The notes: generated by a model not told the origin, from the letters alone. 7,810 nt of DNA from DASWTL01 sp035575925 (GCA_035575925.1 DATLXK010000049.1:1-7810); one strand, 5' to 3'. Numbered from the stretch's first letter, positions 1 to 7,735 are shown. A program made the numbers and translations.

Positions 1-3000
1 TCGGTATCCAATCTGCCAAATGGCTCATCTATTCTTGCATTATTCAATGCGGAATAATCAAGATTAAGCGAACGGGTAATATCCCAACGCATGATATACT
101 GCCTGTCGAACGTAAAGTATTTATCATAAGTTTCCGGAGTATTGTATTTAATATTTTTGAAATCGCTGGTTACACTCCGTGGTTTTATAGCACCAAATTG
201 CCTGAAGACATCAGCTCTAAAACTTAGTTGAGAAGGTATAGGGTTAAAATTAAGATCTCTTATAAGGTCAAGCCAGCGTGATTTTGTTTTTACAAATTTT
301 TTAAATGGCTCAAAATATTTTGGCGTTGGAGCAAAATTATAACCTACACCAGCCCTGTGTTTGGTTACGTCATTATATTCAATCAGGGGATTATGCGCTT
401 GTGTTTTTGTATAAGAATAACTAAGATCGATATTTGATATATCGTGTATTTTAGGTTTTTTGCCATTCGTTTTATTTTTACGAACGTTAGTAAAATTTAC
501 TGTTTTTACTGACGTAAAGTCCACCGATTTTGTTCGTATAGAATCTTTTTTAGCTCCAGATACATTTCTCAATTTTTCATTGAGCCTGATATCCAGATCG
601 TAGGGATCATATTCAGGTGTGCTTACTGTTTGTGAGTAGCTTGCATAAACTGGAATAGAGAGCCCTGATTTTTTCGGTAATAATTTTCCAAGCTCCAGAT
701 TGGCGGCGGCGTCAAACTGAAATAAATTTTCCTTATACCTTTCATTTACCCTTTGTTCCAACGTTCCAAAACCATTGCTATGTGTATTTGCAGAAATGGA
801 GATCGTGCCCAAGTCCGCAAGGTTTGCATCAATTCTTCCCAATGCAGCAAAACCGCCATGTTCATCAATTGACGACAAGCGCAATTCATTATACCATATT
901 TCTCCACATGCATCGCTGGGGTTATTGGTATTTTCCACACCCAATAACATTCCTTTTACTTCACCAAGATTTGGATTACCCATTATTGAATAAGTGTGCC
1001 CGTTTGATTGTAACTGCCTGAAAATTTGATTGAGTGGATTGTTGGATAAGTTTCTTGCGTTTTTAATTTTAGTAAGAATTTGCAAGTCCAGGTCTAAACT
1101 ATTTGTGGATATCCAAAGTGTATCATTGTATTCATTACTGTTGGGATTAAACTTACTTGCTGCATCTAATGGCGTAAGCTTCAATGGAATTCTTATCTCA
1201 TAATAATTGCTGACAAAATCGGTTCCTAAACGAACAACAGCAGTAAGATCATTGTTACTTAAATTGCTTAAAATGTTTTTCTTCTCTGCATGGATATACA
1301 TTTGCAATTTTCGGAAATTTCTGATATCCTTTGTGGTAAATGTCTGAAAAACGGCTTTAGCACTGTCTTTACGAAGATCACAGAACTGTACCGATAATGC
1401 CTGTTCATTTTGCAATAAGCTTGCTCCTTCATTACTTAATGACTCTACTCTTTCTATTTCCCGTGGTGTGCGATAAGGCAATGGTGTACGTTTATCATTC
1501 TCCTCAATATTAACAGCACTAACATTGAATTCAGCGGATGATGTGGGAGCATAAAATCCGGTAGAATCAAGTTTGTATTGAAACTTTCTCCAGCTATTTC
1601 TTACAAGATCAAGTTTGCCAAACCTAACCACCACACTATCCTCAAAATCAGTAAGAAACATTCTAACAAAGCGTATGGATTTAAAATCAGGAATATTTCC
1701 TACTTTTTTGCTGTAAGAATTAATAGGTATCCTTAGCTGGTACCATGTTTCAACACGTGAAGAGCCATCGGCTAATTTCACGGATACTGGTTTTTTATCT
1801 ACAATATAATTTTGACCAATATTCATCTGTGGTGAAGATGCTGGCTTAAGATCAACTATGTATTGAAAATATTCCTCAGTTTCATTTAATGTATTATCCC
1901 TGTTTAGATCTTCCTGATCTGGATACAATGTTGCTGCAGAAGAAAACTCAGATGAATTATCAGCTAATGGAGAATTGCCTTGTGGATTATTAAACCCTTT
2001 ATAACGCCCCAGAATTCCTACACTTTGTGCATCAAGATCAGCCCCCCGATAATAACGATAGTTATCGCTTGAAGGATCGTTAAATGCATCCAGATAAATT
2101 TTAGAGTTACCTCCAAAATTCGTTCTTAATAATTCAAGGTAATCAGTTCTTCTTTTATCTATTTCTGCACTATCATTTAACCCATCAAAACCAACATCCT
2201 GAAACTGCCTGTCCTTAGCTTCATTGCTAAATGCATTTGTTACCTGTATAGGATTGCGTGGCACTCGTCCCCATACAGAAGTATCTACCTGTGAAGGAGC
2301 TTTTGGTGTTGGCAATCCATTTTCATAAAATCTGCGACTGTCTTTTAAAACGTCTTCTGATACATTGCCAAGGTTGATATAAAATTTTCCTCCTGTGCTT
2401 GATGGATTTAAAATAAAAGGGTCCTGTACCCAACATTCAATAAACTCGATATTGGCAGTTTCAAAATCTGTCTGGTCAACGTTACGCATTAAACCACCCC
2501 AGCGGTTTTTAGGATTAAGTAATTTACCGTTAGCTCCTACTTTGCCTACAGCTGCATCATAATTATATTGGCCACGATCTGTAGGATAATAAGAAAGATC
2601 AAAGGTTATTAATTGATTTTGGCCAAAGCCGGTAGATCGCTGTGGAAAAATTTCTGATTGTGAAACCGAACGTACTCTCGGATCTGAAAGTTCTTTTTTG
2701 TTTCCCTTAAGGGGGTTAGATAAGCTGCGAACATCCTGTAGCGTCGGTTCTATCTGGTACCATGCGATCTTTGCCCTGTTCTTTCCATAATCAAGGCTAT
2801 TGCTTAAAGAAGCTTCGGGAAAAAGAATATTTCCATTTCTGTCTGTTGCACCTAATGGCGTTGAAGCAAGTACCCAACTTAGCGGAGGAAATCTCAAATC
2901 AATATCACTTTTACTACCTTCAAAATTATCAATGTAAATAGTTCCACTATTGCCTTTGCCAATTTGAGGAGCATGCCCCGGCTGAAGATAGGCTGCTTCA

Positions 3001-5402
3001 ATGTATGCATTTATTGCTGACGGCGCCGTTGTGTTATAAAAAGGTAGTTTGTTTAAAAATTTAGTCAAGCGAGGGACATCTTTACGATAATTCATATCAA
3101 CTCCATACATGGTATTGCGAATGGGATCTTCACCAAAATCTACTTTTGAAAAGTTAGGCCTTTCGCTGAGCCTTACCATTGTTGCCCCGAAACTTAATTG
3201 CTTACGTCCTGTATTCTTTGCAAGATAATCTAACCGTAATGCCGTATAGTTCCTCTGCTGTAATCCATAACTGGCATTGTTCTCATAATTTACCTGCACA
3301 GGTAAACCCGCATTAGTAATCGCCTGGTTAATTATTTTTATGGTTCCCAGGTCATAATTAACTGTATAATCAATATTTTCTTTTAGCTGCTGTCCACCAG
3401 CTGTTACTGAAACAGAACCCTGAGGGATGTTGTACCCGATGCTTATATCCGATGAAGAAGATGTTTTTGCAGATCCTTTTAAAACAAATCTATTTAGATT
3501 TGGAAATTGCTGAGCCACAGCTTTTATAGAATCGTACAATGGATAGTACAGAGTATCTTTTGCAGTTGGGGGTGGAGTTGAATATACCTTGGCTGCAAGG
3601 TCTCTACCAAAAGGTTCCAACACAGGGAAAATAATTCTGCTGTATTGAGGAATTACTGTAAAATAATCTACATAATCAAATACGCCATCCGGTTGTGGAT
3701 CATTCTGATTATTTAATCTATCTAAATTTACCAAGGTAAGTATAGGCGTTCCCTGGTTGATATTACCAAATGGAAAATATCGCTTCGCACCTAATCCCGG
3801 CTCTTCGTACAACACATCAAGCTTAAAATCCTGCCGTTCCAATGTGCCATAACCAACACTGTAAACATTTTTCATCATTAGTTGCCATATAGGTAGTGCA
3901 GGCCTTTGCGATGTTGCTTTTAATAATTTCAAGAACAATACTTTTTGATTACCGGATGTTGTATCAGGTGGAAGATCTTGCGAAAATTCCCCGACCTGAA
4001 AAACTTTTCCATTGAAAGTGTATTGATAAGCAACTGCTAAAACTTCATCCGGCTGTAAAGGCTGATTAAGAGATAAAAAACCAATTCTACTATTGTAAAA
4101 AAATTGGCTGGAATCTAATTTTCTTGCAAAAGTTTTTTCAAAATCCTGTACCGGGCTTAAACCTAAAGAAAGCAGCTGGCTTGTAATTAAAGCTGGGTTT
4201 CTGCTGTTAGGGTTATTTACGATTGTACTATATTCTGAATTGGCGTTGTTGGAAGGCAATGTTCCAAAAACAGTAAAAGGCCTGAATGGACTTGTTTCGG
4301 CTAGATCCATTAATCCAACAATTTCTCTTGCATCTGTGGTAGTTCCGTTTTTATTGGTAACCCATACTTCCATTCTCAAAATTTGCACGGGTGTGGTTAC
4401 AGCCGGCAAATTACTCATGGCTTTATTGTAATTATTTCTGAAATATTGCCCTAATAAAAAGTGCCGGTTCTCTTCATATTCATCTGCCTTAATTTCAAAC
4501 TGTTGTGCAGCGGCCCCACCTTGTAAATTAACTGACTGGCGTTGTGATTTTTGATTGGCTAACAGTGCGGTTACATATAATTTACCAAATTGTAATTGTG
4601 TTTTTAAGCCAAATAAAGATTGTGCTCCCGGTATTAAAGTGCTTCTTGAAGCAAAAGATACATTTCCAGCTTCTATGCGTTTTATTATTTCATCATCGGT
4701 ACCGGTGTAATCTAATTTTAATTGATTCGTAAAATCAAGATTAGCTAAGGTATTATAGCTGATTGGGAATCTTAATTTATTTCCAATGTTGGCAATTACA
4801 TTTAATTGAGCAGCCATATCAAAATCAAAACCGCCGTTTTTTCTTGCTCTTTCCGGTAAAGTTGGATTTTTTATATTCTGCCCCTGGTATCCTGCAGTTA
4901 TATCAACATTGCCCTGAGGTTGTATGTCTATCTTTCCATTACCGAATAAACGGTTGAAAAGATTATCATAAATACTGAGCTTAGGTTTAATCAGCCGCCT
5001 GTTTAATAAACTTAAAGTGTTAGCACGTTTTTGAAAATATTCTCTTTCATCTTTTTTGCTCTGTAACCTCATGAACTCCTCAAAAGTGTACCATGTAGGT
5101 GTTCTATAATATTTGCTTCCGATTTTTTCATAGACATAGTATTTTTTAGATACCGGGTCATAAGCAATTGAATCTTGTATATTGGAGGGCTGATTAAGAT
5201 CGAAGGTTCTTTTGTCTGTTGATATAAAATCTCCACGCCTGTCTTGGATAGGATATCGAAGTGTAGTAACAGGTAACGGAACAGTATCTTTTTTGATGGA
5301 CGTACTATCCTGAGCAAATATTGTTTGCAAAAAAGTTGGAAGAATAAAAAATAACAAACCTAAGCCAATCAGTTTTGGATTCAGTTTTCTTTTAAGCAAC
5401 AT
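1..5402 (-). CDS. sprA: SprA, type IX secretion outer-membrane translocon (C-terminus cut off by window edge)
   Basis: SprA (called Sov in Porphyromonas) is the giant outer-membrane beta-barrel through which the type IX secretion system exports folded proteins, including gliding adhesins and hydrolases. Reading the minus strand from the ATG at 5402 gives 1,800 codons without a stop as far as I could translate, then runs off the window. Family members are about 2,400-2,500 residues, so roughly the last 600-700 are missing. Residues 1-30 are a signal peptide. Residues about 145-290 match the SprA N-terminal motif (DITAGYQGQNIKNP about 167-180, IIKRIEAGNVSF about 239-250, GAQSLFG about 259-265). 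Later family hallmarks are NFEGSKSDIDL (826-836), CGEIWYNELRL (1499-1509) and NNARIDEPFGR near the edge. An upstream ATG at 5406 is in another frame and hits a stop after four codons, so 5402 is the start. No clear Shine-Dalgarno is visible, which is normal for the phylum. The gene lies 28 bp after ruvA, probably in one transcript. I see no frameshift, and the identification is secure. Confidence 0.96.
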   Translation of the reverse strand, partial: MLLKRKLNPKLIGLGLLFFILPTFLQTIFAQDSTSIKKDTVPLPVTTLRYPIQDRRGDFISTDKRTFDLNQPSNIQDSIAYDPVSKKYYVYEKIGSKYYRTPTWYTFEEFMRLQSKKDEREYFQKRANTLSLLNRRLIKPKLSIYDNLFNRLFGNGKIDIQPQGNVDITAGYQGQNIKNPTLPERARKNGGFDFDMAAQLNVIANIGNKLRFPISYNTLANLDFTNQLKLDYTGTDDEIIKRIEAGNVSFASRSTLIPGAQSLFGLKTQLQFGKLYVTALLANQKSQRQSVNLQGGAAAQQFEIKADEYEENRHFLLGQYFRNNYNKAMSNLPAVTTPVQILRMEVWVTNKNGTTTDAREIVGLMDLAETSPFRPFTVFGTLPSNNANSEYSTIVNNPNSRNPALITSQLLSLGLSPVQDFEKTFARKLDSSQFFYNSRIGFLSLNQPLQPDEVLAVAYQYTFNGKVFQVGEFSQDLPPDTTSGNQKVLFLKLLKATSQRPALPIWQLMMKNVYSVGYGTLERQDFKLDVLYEEPGLGAKRYFPFGNINQGTPILTLVNLDRLNNQNDPQPDGVFDYVDYFTVIPQYSRIIFPVLEPFGRDLAAKVYSTPPPTAKDTLYYPLYDSIKAVAQQFPNLNRFVLKGSAKTSSSSDISIGYNIPQGSVSVTAGGQQLKENIDYTVNYDLGTIKIINQAITNAGLPVQVNYENNASYGLQQRNYTALRLDYLAKNTGRKQLSFGATMVRLSERPNFSKVDFGEDPIRNTMYGVDMNYRKDVPRLTKFLNKLPFYNTTAPSAINAYIEAAYLQPGHAPQIGKGNSGTIYIDNFEGSKSDIDLRFPPLSWVLASTPLGATDRNGNILFPEASLSNSLDYGKNRAKIAWYQIEPTLQDVRSLSNPLKGNKKELSDPRVRSVSQSEIFPQRSTGFGQNQLITFDLSYYPTDRGQYNYDAAVGKVGANGKLLNPKNRWGGLMRNVDQTDFETANIEFIECWVQDPFILNPSSTGGKFYINLGNVSEDVLKDSRRFYENGLPTPKAPSQVDTSVWGRVPRNPIQVTNAFSNEAKDRQFQDVGFDGLNDSAEIDKRRTDYLELLRTNFGGNSKIYLDAFNDPSSDNYRYYRGADLDAQSVGILGRYKGFNNPQGNSPLADNSSEFSSAATLYPDQEDLNRDNTLNETEEYFQYIVDLKPASSPQMNIGQNYIVDKKPVSVKLADGSSRVETWYQLRIPINSYSKKVGNIPDFKSIRFVRMFLTDFEDSVVVRFGKLDLVRNSWRKFQYKLDSTGFYAPTSSAEFNVSAVNIEENDKRTPLPYRTPREIERVESLSNEGASLLQNEQALSVQFCDLRKDSAKAVFQTFTTKDIRNFRKLQMYIHAEKKNILSNLSNNDLTAVVRLGTDFVSNYYEIRIPLKLTPLDAASKFNPNSNEYNDTLWISTNSLDLDLQILTKIKNARNLSNNPLNQIFRQLQSNGHTYSIMGNPNLGEVKGMLLGVENTNNPSDACGEIWYNELRLSSIDEHGGFAALGRIDANLADLGTISISANTHSNGFGTLEQRVNERYKENLFQFDAAANLELGKLLPKKSGLSIPVYASYSQTVSTPEYDPYDLDIRLNEKLRNVSGAKKDSIRTKSVDFTSVKTVNFTNVRKNKTNGKKPKIHDISNIDLSYSYTKTQAHNPLIEYNDVTKHRAGVGYNFAPTPKYFEPFKKFVKTKSRWLDLIRDLNFNPIPSQLSFRADVFRQFGAIKPRSVTSDFKNIKYNTPETYDKYFTFDRQYIMRWDITRSLNLDYSALNNARIDEPFGRLDT
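5313..5402 (-). other. SprA signal peptide (residues 1-30)
   Basis: The N-terminus starts MLLKRKLNPK, a basic n-region, followed by a hydrophobic core (LIGLGLLFFILPTFL). It ends in TIFA, with likely signal peptidase I cleavage between Ala30 and Gln31. No lipobox cysteine is present, so this is a Sec/SPI signal, as expected for a beta-barrel precursor crossing to the outer membrane. The cleavage site is read by eye, not computed. Confidence 0.85.
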
Positions 5403-5430
5403 CCATCAAATAATTAGGGTAGCGGTGTAT

Positions 5431-6015
5431 TCAAATGGCTTTTAATGCTTTTTTAATTAAGTCTTCTAAGTGTATAATGGTTGGTTCGGATCGTAAAATC
5501 TTATTAATTGATTGTTCAGCGATGGGTTTTGATATACCTAGCGCTATCAAGGCATTTAACGCATCCTGCTCTAAAATATTGCCTTTTACAGATGAAATAC
5601 CTGATTCAAAGGATTGTTTATTTACTTTATCTCTTAACTCTAAAACCAATCTCTCTGCAGTCTTTCTTCCAATCCCCTTTACACTCTCGAGCAATTTTGC
5701 ATTATTCTGCAATATAGCCTTACTGATTTCATCCGGTTTCATAGAAGACAACATCATCCTTGCAGTTGCTGCACCAACACCGGAAACGCCAATCAGCATT
5801 ACAAACATTTCCTTCTCGATAATATCAAAAAAGCCATATAGCGTGTGAGAATCTTCCTTTACCTGAAGATAAGTAAATAATTTGCCTTCTGAAAGGTTTT
5901 GGATCTCCGACCATGTGTTTAAGCTAATATTAACTTCATACCCGATTCCATTAACATCTAAATAAACAACTGCAGTGTTTTTATAGGAAAATTTGCCGGA
6001 TAAGTATGCGATCAT
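5431..6015 (-). CDS. ruvA: RuvA, Holliday junction branch migration complex DNA-binding subunit
   Basis: RuvA binds four-way DNA junctions as a tetramer and loads the RuvB motor, driving branch migration in recombinational repair in the cytoplasm. The 194-residue product has the full family length and three domains. Residues 1-62 form the OB-fold ending in the conserved EDSHTLYGF stretch (54-62). Residues 63-140 carry two helix-hairpin-helix motifs, LIGVSGVGAATARMML (74-89) and LLESVKGIGRKTAERL (108-123), whose GVG and GIG turns contact DNA backbone. After a flexible linker, residues about 147-193 are the small C-terminal helical domain that contacts RuvB. The start ATG gives the standard N-terminus MIAYLSGKF. 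The stop lies 28 bp before sprA on the same strand, implying cotranscription. ruvB and ruvC are not in the window. A long reading frame on the opposite strand here is a shadow. Confidence 0.97.
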   Translation of the reverse strand: MIAYLSGKFSYKNTAVVYLDVNGIGYEVNISLNTWSEIQNLSEGKLFTYLQVKEDSHTLYGFFDIIEKEMFVMLIGVSGVGAATARMMLSSMKPDEISKAILQNNAKLLESVKGIGRKTAERLVLELRDKVNKQSFESGISSVKGNILEQDALNALIALGISKPIAEQSINKILRSEPTIIHLEDLIKKALKAI

Positions 6016-6031
6016 GTTTTGGAGTCAGTAT

Positions 6032-6064
6032 CAAAAATAAGTAATTCACTTGGTTGAAATTCAA
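6032..6064 (-). promoter_or_regulatory. Candidate Bacteroidota promoter for ruvA-sprA
   Basis: On the minus strand TATTTTTG (6039-6032) is an exact match to the Bacteroidota -7 consensus TAnnTTTG. A TTG at 6064-6062 lies 22 bp upstream and could be the -33 element, at the long end of the usual spacing. Transcription would start near 6025, giving only about a 10-base leader before the ruvA ATG at 6015. The short leader and the modest -33 element keep confidence limited. It is the best promoter-like site in the divergent gap and would serve the ruvA-sprA pair. Confidence 0.4.
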
Positions 6065-6129
6065 TATTATCAATTGTTTATCCCAACTAAATCAAATACG
6101 AGTTATGTTGTATTTTTAGATTTTTAAAT

Positions 6130-7140
6130 ATGAATTTAATGAACCAAAAAATTACTGCAGCCATAACCGCCGTTGGGGCATATCTTCCTGAATATCGCCT
6201 TACTAATGCCGAACTGGAAACAATGGTGGATACAAACGATGAATGGATAAAAAGCAGAACCGGCGTTGAAGAAAGAAGAATTTTAAAAGGGGAAAATAAG
6301 GGTGTATCCGACATGGGAGCTCCTGCTGTTTTGGAATTGTGCAAAAAGAGGGGGATTGACCCTTCAGAAATTGATGTTATTATTTGCTGCACGGTTACAG
6401 CTGACATGCTATTTCCTGCATCAGCCAACATCATAGCCCATAAAATAGGTGCTGTAAATTGTTTTGGGTTCGACCTTGGCGCTGCATGTTCAGGTTTTTT
6501 ATTTGGGGTAACTACGGGCACTGCATTTATTGAAAGCGGCCGGTACAAAAAAATAGTTGTAGTAGGCACAGATAAAATGAGTGCCATAACGGATTATAGT
6601 GATCGCACAACCTGTATTCTTTTTGGCGATGCCGCTGCGGCTATTTTATTAGAACCCAACAATGAGGGATATGGAGTTTTAGATAGTTTATTAAAAACAG
6701 ATGGAAGCGGAGAACCCTATTTGCATATGAAAGGCGGAGGTTCCAGAAAGCCCGCCACTATTGAAACAGTAATGGCAAAAGACCATTATATCTATCAGGA
6801 AGGCCCGCAGGTTTTTAAATTTGCTGTAAAAGGTATGGCTGACGTTGCATATGAGTTGTTACAAAGAAATAAATTATCAGGCGATGACATTGCATGGCTG
6901 GTTCCCCACCAGGCTAATAAAAGAATTATTGATGCCACTGCTAACCGCATGGGTTTACCTATGGATAAAGTAATGATAAATATTCATCGCTATGGTAACA
7001 CAACTTCAGCAACAATCCCTCTTTGTTTATGGGATTGGGAAAAGCAATTGAAGAAAGGAGATAATATTGTACTTGCAGCCTTTGGAGGTGGTTTTACGTG
7101 GGGAGCCACCTTGGTTAAATGGGGTTATGATACTAAGTAA
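6130..7140 (+). CDS. fabH: FabH, beta-ketoacyl-ACP synthase III
   Basis: FabH condenses an acyl-CoA primer with malonyl-ACP to give a 3-ketoacyl-ACP, the first step of type II fatty-acid synthesis in the cytoplasm. The 336-residue protein shows the thiolase-fold KAS III layout. It has an N-terminal AYLPEYRLTNAELE and MVDTNDEWIKSRTG (32-45). The nucleophile Cys120 sits in FDLGAACSGFLFG, with His260 in VPHQANKRI and Asn290 in HRYGNTTSA, giving the complete Cys-His-Asn triad. A C-terminal AFGGGFTWGA (317-326) follows. The Cys-His interval is 140 residues against 132 in the E. coli enzyme as I recall it, with the extra length probably around the GGGSRKPATIETV segment (202-214); I believe this is normal for Bacteroidota. 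A second in-frame ATG at 6139 could also start the protein, and no Shine-Dalgarno decides between them. The gene stands alone, without the rpmF-plsX neighbours often seen, so this may be one of several FabH paralogues. Primer preference (acetyl or branched) cannot be read from the sequence. Confidence 0.95.
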   Translation: MNLMNQKITAAITAVGAYLPEYRLTNAELETMVDTNDEWIKSRTGVEERRILKGENKGVSDMGAPAVLELCKKRGIDPSEIDVIICCTVTADMLFPASANIIAHKIGAVNCFGFDLGAACSGFLFGVTTGTAFIESGRYKKIVVVGTDKMSAITDYSDRTTCILFGDAAAAILLEPNNEGYGVLDSLLKTDGSGEPYLHMKGGGSRKPATIETVMAKDHYIYQEGPQVFKFAVKGMADVAYELLQRNKLSGDDIAWLVPHQANKRIIDATANRMGLPMDKVMINIHRYGNTTSATIPLCLWDWEKQLKKGDNIVLAAFGGGFTWGATLVKWGYDTK

Positions 7141-7141
7141 T

Positions 7142-7215
7142 ATGCAGATTAGCTGATGTGCAGATATGCAAATTAAAACCTCTACCTTACCTGCACATTT
7201 GCGTATTTTCACATT
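7142..7215. repeat. Imperfect inverted repeat between convergent fabH and DinB-like genes
   Basis: The gap between the two stop codons is built of TGCAGAT/TGCAAAT-like units: ATGCAGAT at 7142, ATGTGCAGAT at 7156, ATGCAAAT at 7166, then complementary versions. Arm 7155-7173 pairs with 7197-7215 at 15 of 19 positions by my count, around a loop of 23 bases. An alternative perfect 8-base pairing joins ATGTGCAG (7156-7163) with CTGCACAT (7192-7199). It could fold in RNA from either strand and so might end both convergent transcripts, but it lacks a GC-rich stem with a clean T tract. It resembles short intergenic repeats I associate with Bacteroidota genomes. That family link is recall, not a search result. 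Confidence 0.55.
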
Positions 7216-7219
7216 TACA

Positions 7220-7708
7220 TTATTTCTTTCTGCTAAAAACAATAAAATCTGTGGGAGGAATTTTATCCAACCCCAATTGACGAAACATAGTTATTAATTG
7301 TCCGCGATGTAAATTTTGGTGATTGAATAAATGCAAAAGCATTTCATACACCGGCTGTTTAAAATGTTCCTTCTTAGAATTTTGGTAAGCGAAAACGTGA
7401 GTAATATTTACTTCGTTGGCAGATTCGATCCACTCCTGCCATTGCCGTGATAATTCTAAAAACTTTTTCGATAATTCATTGAAATCACCGGTAAACCATC
7501 CGTTTGGTGTAGGATGCTCTACAAGTTTAAGTCGTTCCCACCAGGCATTTTCCACTTCCATAAGATGTAAAAAAGTTTTGTACACAGAAGGAAAGCTGCT
7601 CACAATTTCTGTATTGATCTGTTCTTCAGATAATAAGTTTGCTGTTTCTATTATTTTTTTATTTGCCCATAAATTGTAGGCTGCATATTGTTGCAAAAGT
7701 TGCTTCAT
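7220..7708 (-). CDS. DinB-like four-helix-bundle putative metalloprotein
   Basis: A 162-residue cytoplasmic protein with no signal peptide or membrane segment. Members of the DinB/YfiT-like superfamily are four-helix bundles that usually hold a divalent metal with three histidines; some act as thiol transferases, and most have no assigned reaction. Here the expected ligands are His48 (FLHLMEVENAWW), His130 and His134 (LFNHQNLHRGQL), the typical H...HxxxH arrangement. The start MKQLLQQYAAYNLWANKKI is the usual first helix with its YNxWAN signature, and the C-terminal PPTDFIVF is also common in the family. Length is normal and the gene is intact. It converges on fabH and is divergent from an unidentified gene at 7773. 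A -7 box lies 19 bp upstream of the ATG. Despite the name, nothing here indicates a DNA-damage role or substrate. It is unrelated to the DinB polymerase of E. coli. Confidence 0.88.
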   Translation of the reverse strand: MKQLLQQYAAYNLWANKKIIETANLLSEEQINTEIVSSFPSVYKTFLHLMEVENAWWERLKLVEHPTPNGWFTGDFNELSKKFLELSRQWQEWIESANEVNITHVFAYQNSKKEHFKQPVYEMLLHLFNHQNLHRGQLITMFRQLGLDKIPPTDFIVFSRKK

Positions 7709-7716
7709 GTTTTTGT

Positions 7717-7724
7717 TACTTTTG
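7717..7724 (+). promoter_or_regulatory. Candidate -7 box for the gene starting at 7773
   Basis: TACTTTTG is an exact match to the Bacteroidota -7 consensus TAnnTTTG on the plus strand. A TTG at 7691-7693, inside the DinB-like coding region, is 23 bp upstream and could be a weak -33 element. Transcription would start near 7731, leaving about 40 bases of leader before the ATG at 7773. The box lies only 3 bp from an opposite-facing box at 7728-7735. Confidence 0.45.
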
Positions 7725-7727
7725 CTT

Positions 7728-7735
7728 CAAACATA
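7728..7735 (-). promoter_or_regulatory. Candidate -7 box for the DinB-like gene
   Basis: On the minus strand this reads TATGTTTG, an exact TAnnTTTG match 19 bp upstream of the DinB-like ATG. The start of transcription would be near 7721, giving a leader of about 13 bases. I see no TTG at a good -33 distance (the nearest are 13 and 33 bp away), so it may be weak or need an activator. Confidence 0.4.

Noticed and set aside
746..1021. Several 60-80 codon frames on both strands within sprA
   Set aside because: They overlap the conserved CGEIWYNELRL part of SprA and have no family resemblance or start context.
5069..5317. 82-codon minus-strand frame inside the start of sprA
   Set aside because: It overlaps the sprA N-terminal region in a different frame, while the sprA frame carries the signal peptide and family motifs.
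1..5402. Possibility that sprA is a frameshifted or broken gene
   Set aside because: I checked the frame at many points from 5402 down to position 3, and the same frame gives family-like sequence throughout, with no internal stop found.
5435..5848. 137-codon plus-strand reading frame antisense to ruvA
   Set aside because: It is fully contained within the intact ruvA gene on the other strand. The protein looks like reverse-frame translation and has no recognisable domain.
6087..6587. 166-codon minus-strand reading frame antisense to fabH
   Set aside because: It lies opposite the strongly conserved N-terminal half of fabH, including the catalytic Cys region. Its translation resembles no family and is low-complexity Ser/Thr/Pro-rich, so it is a shadow frame.
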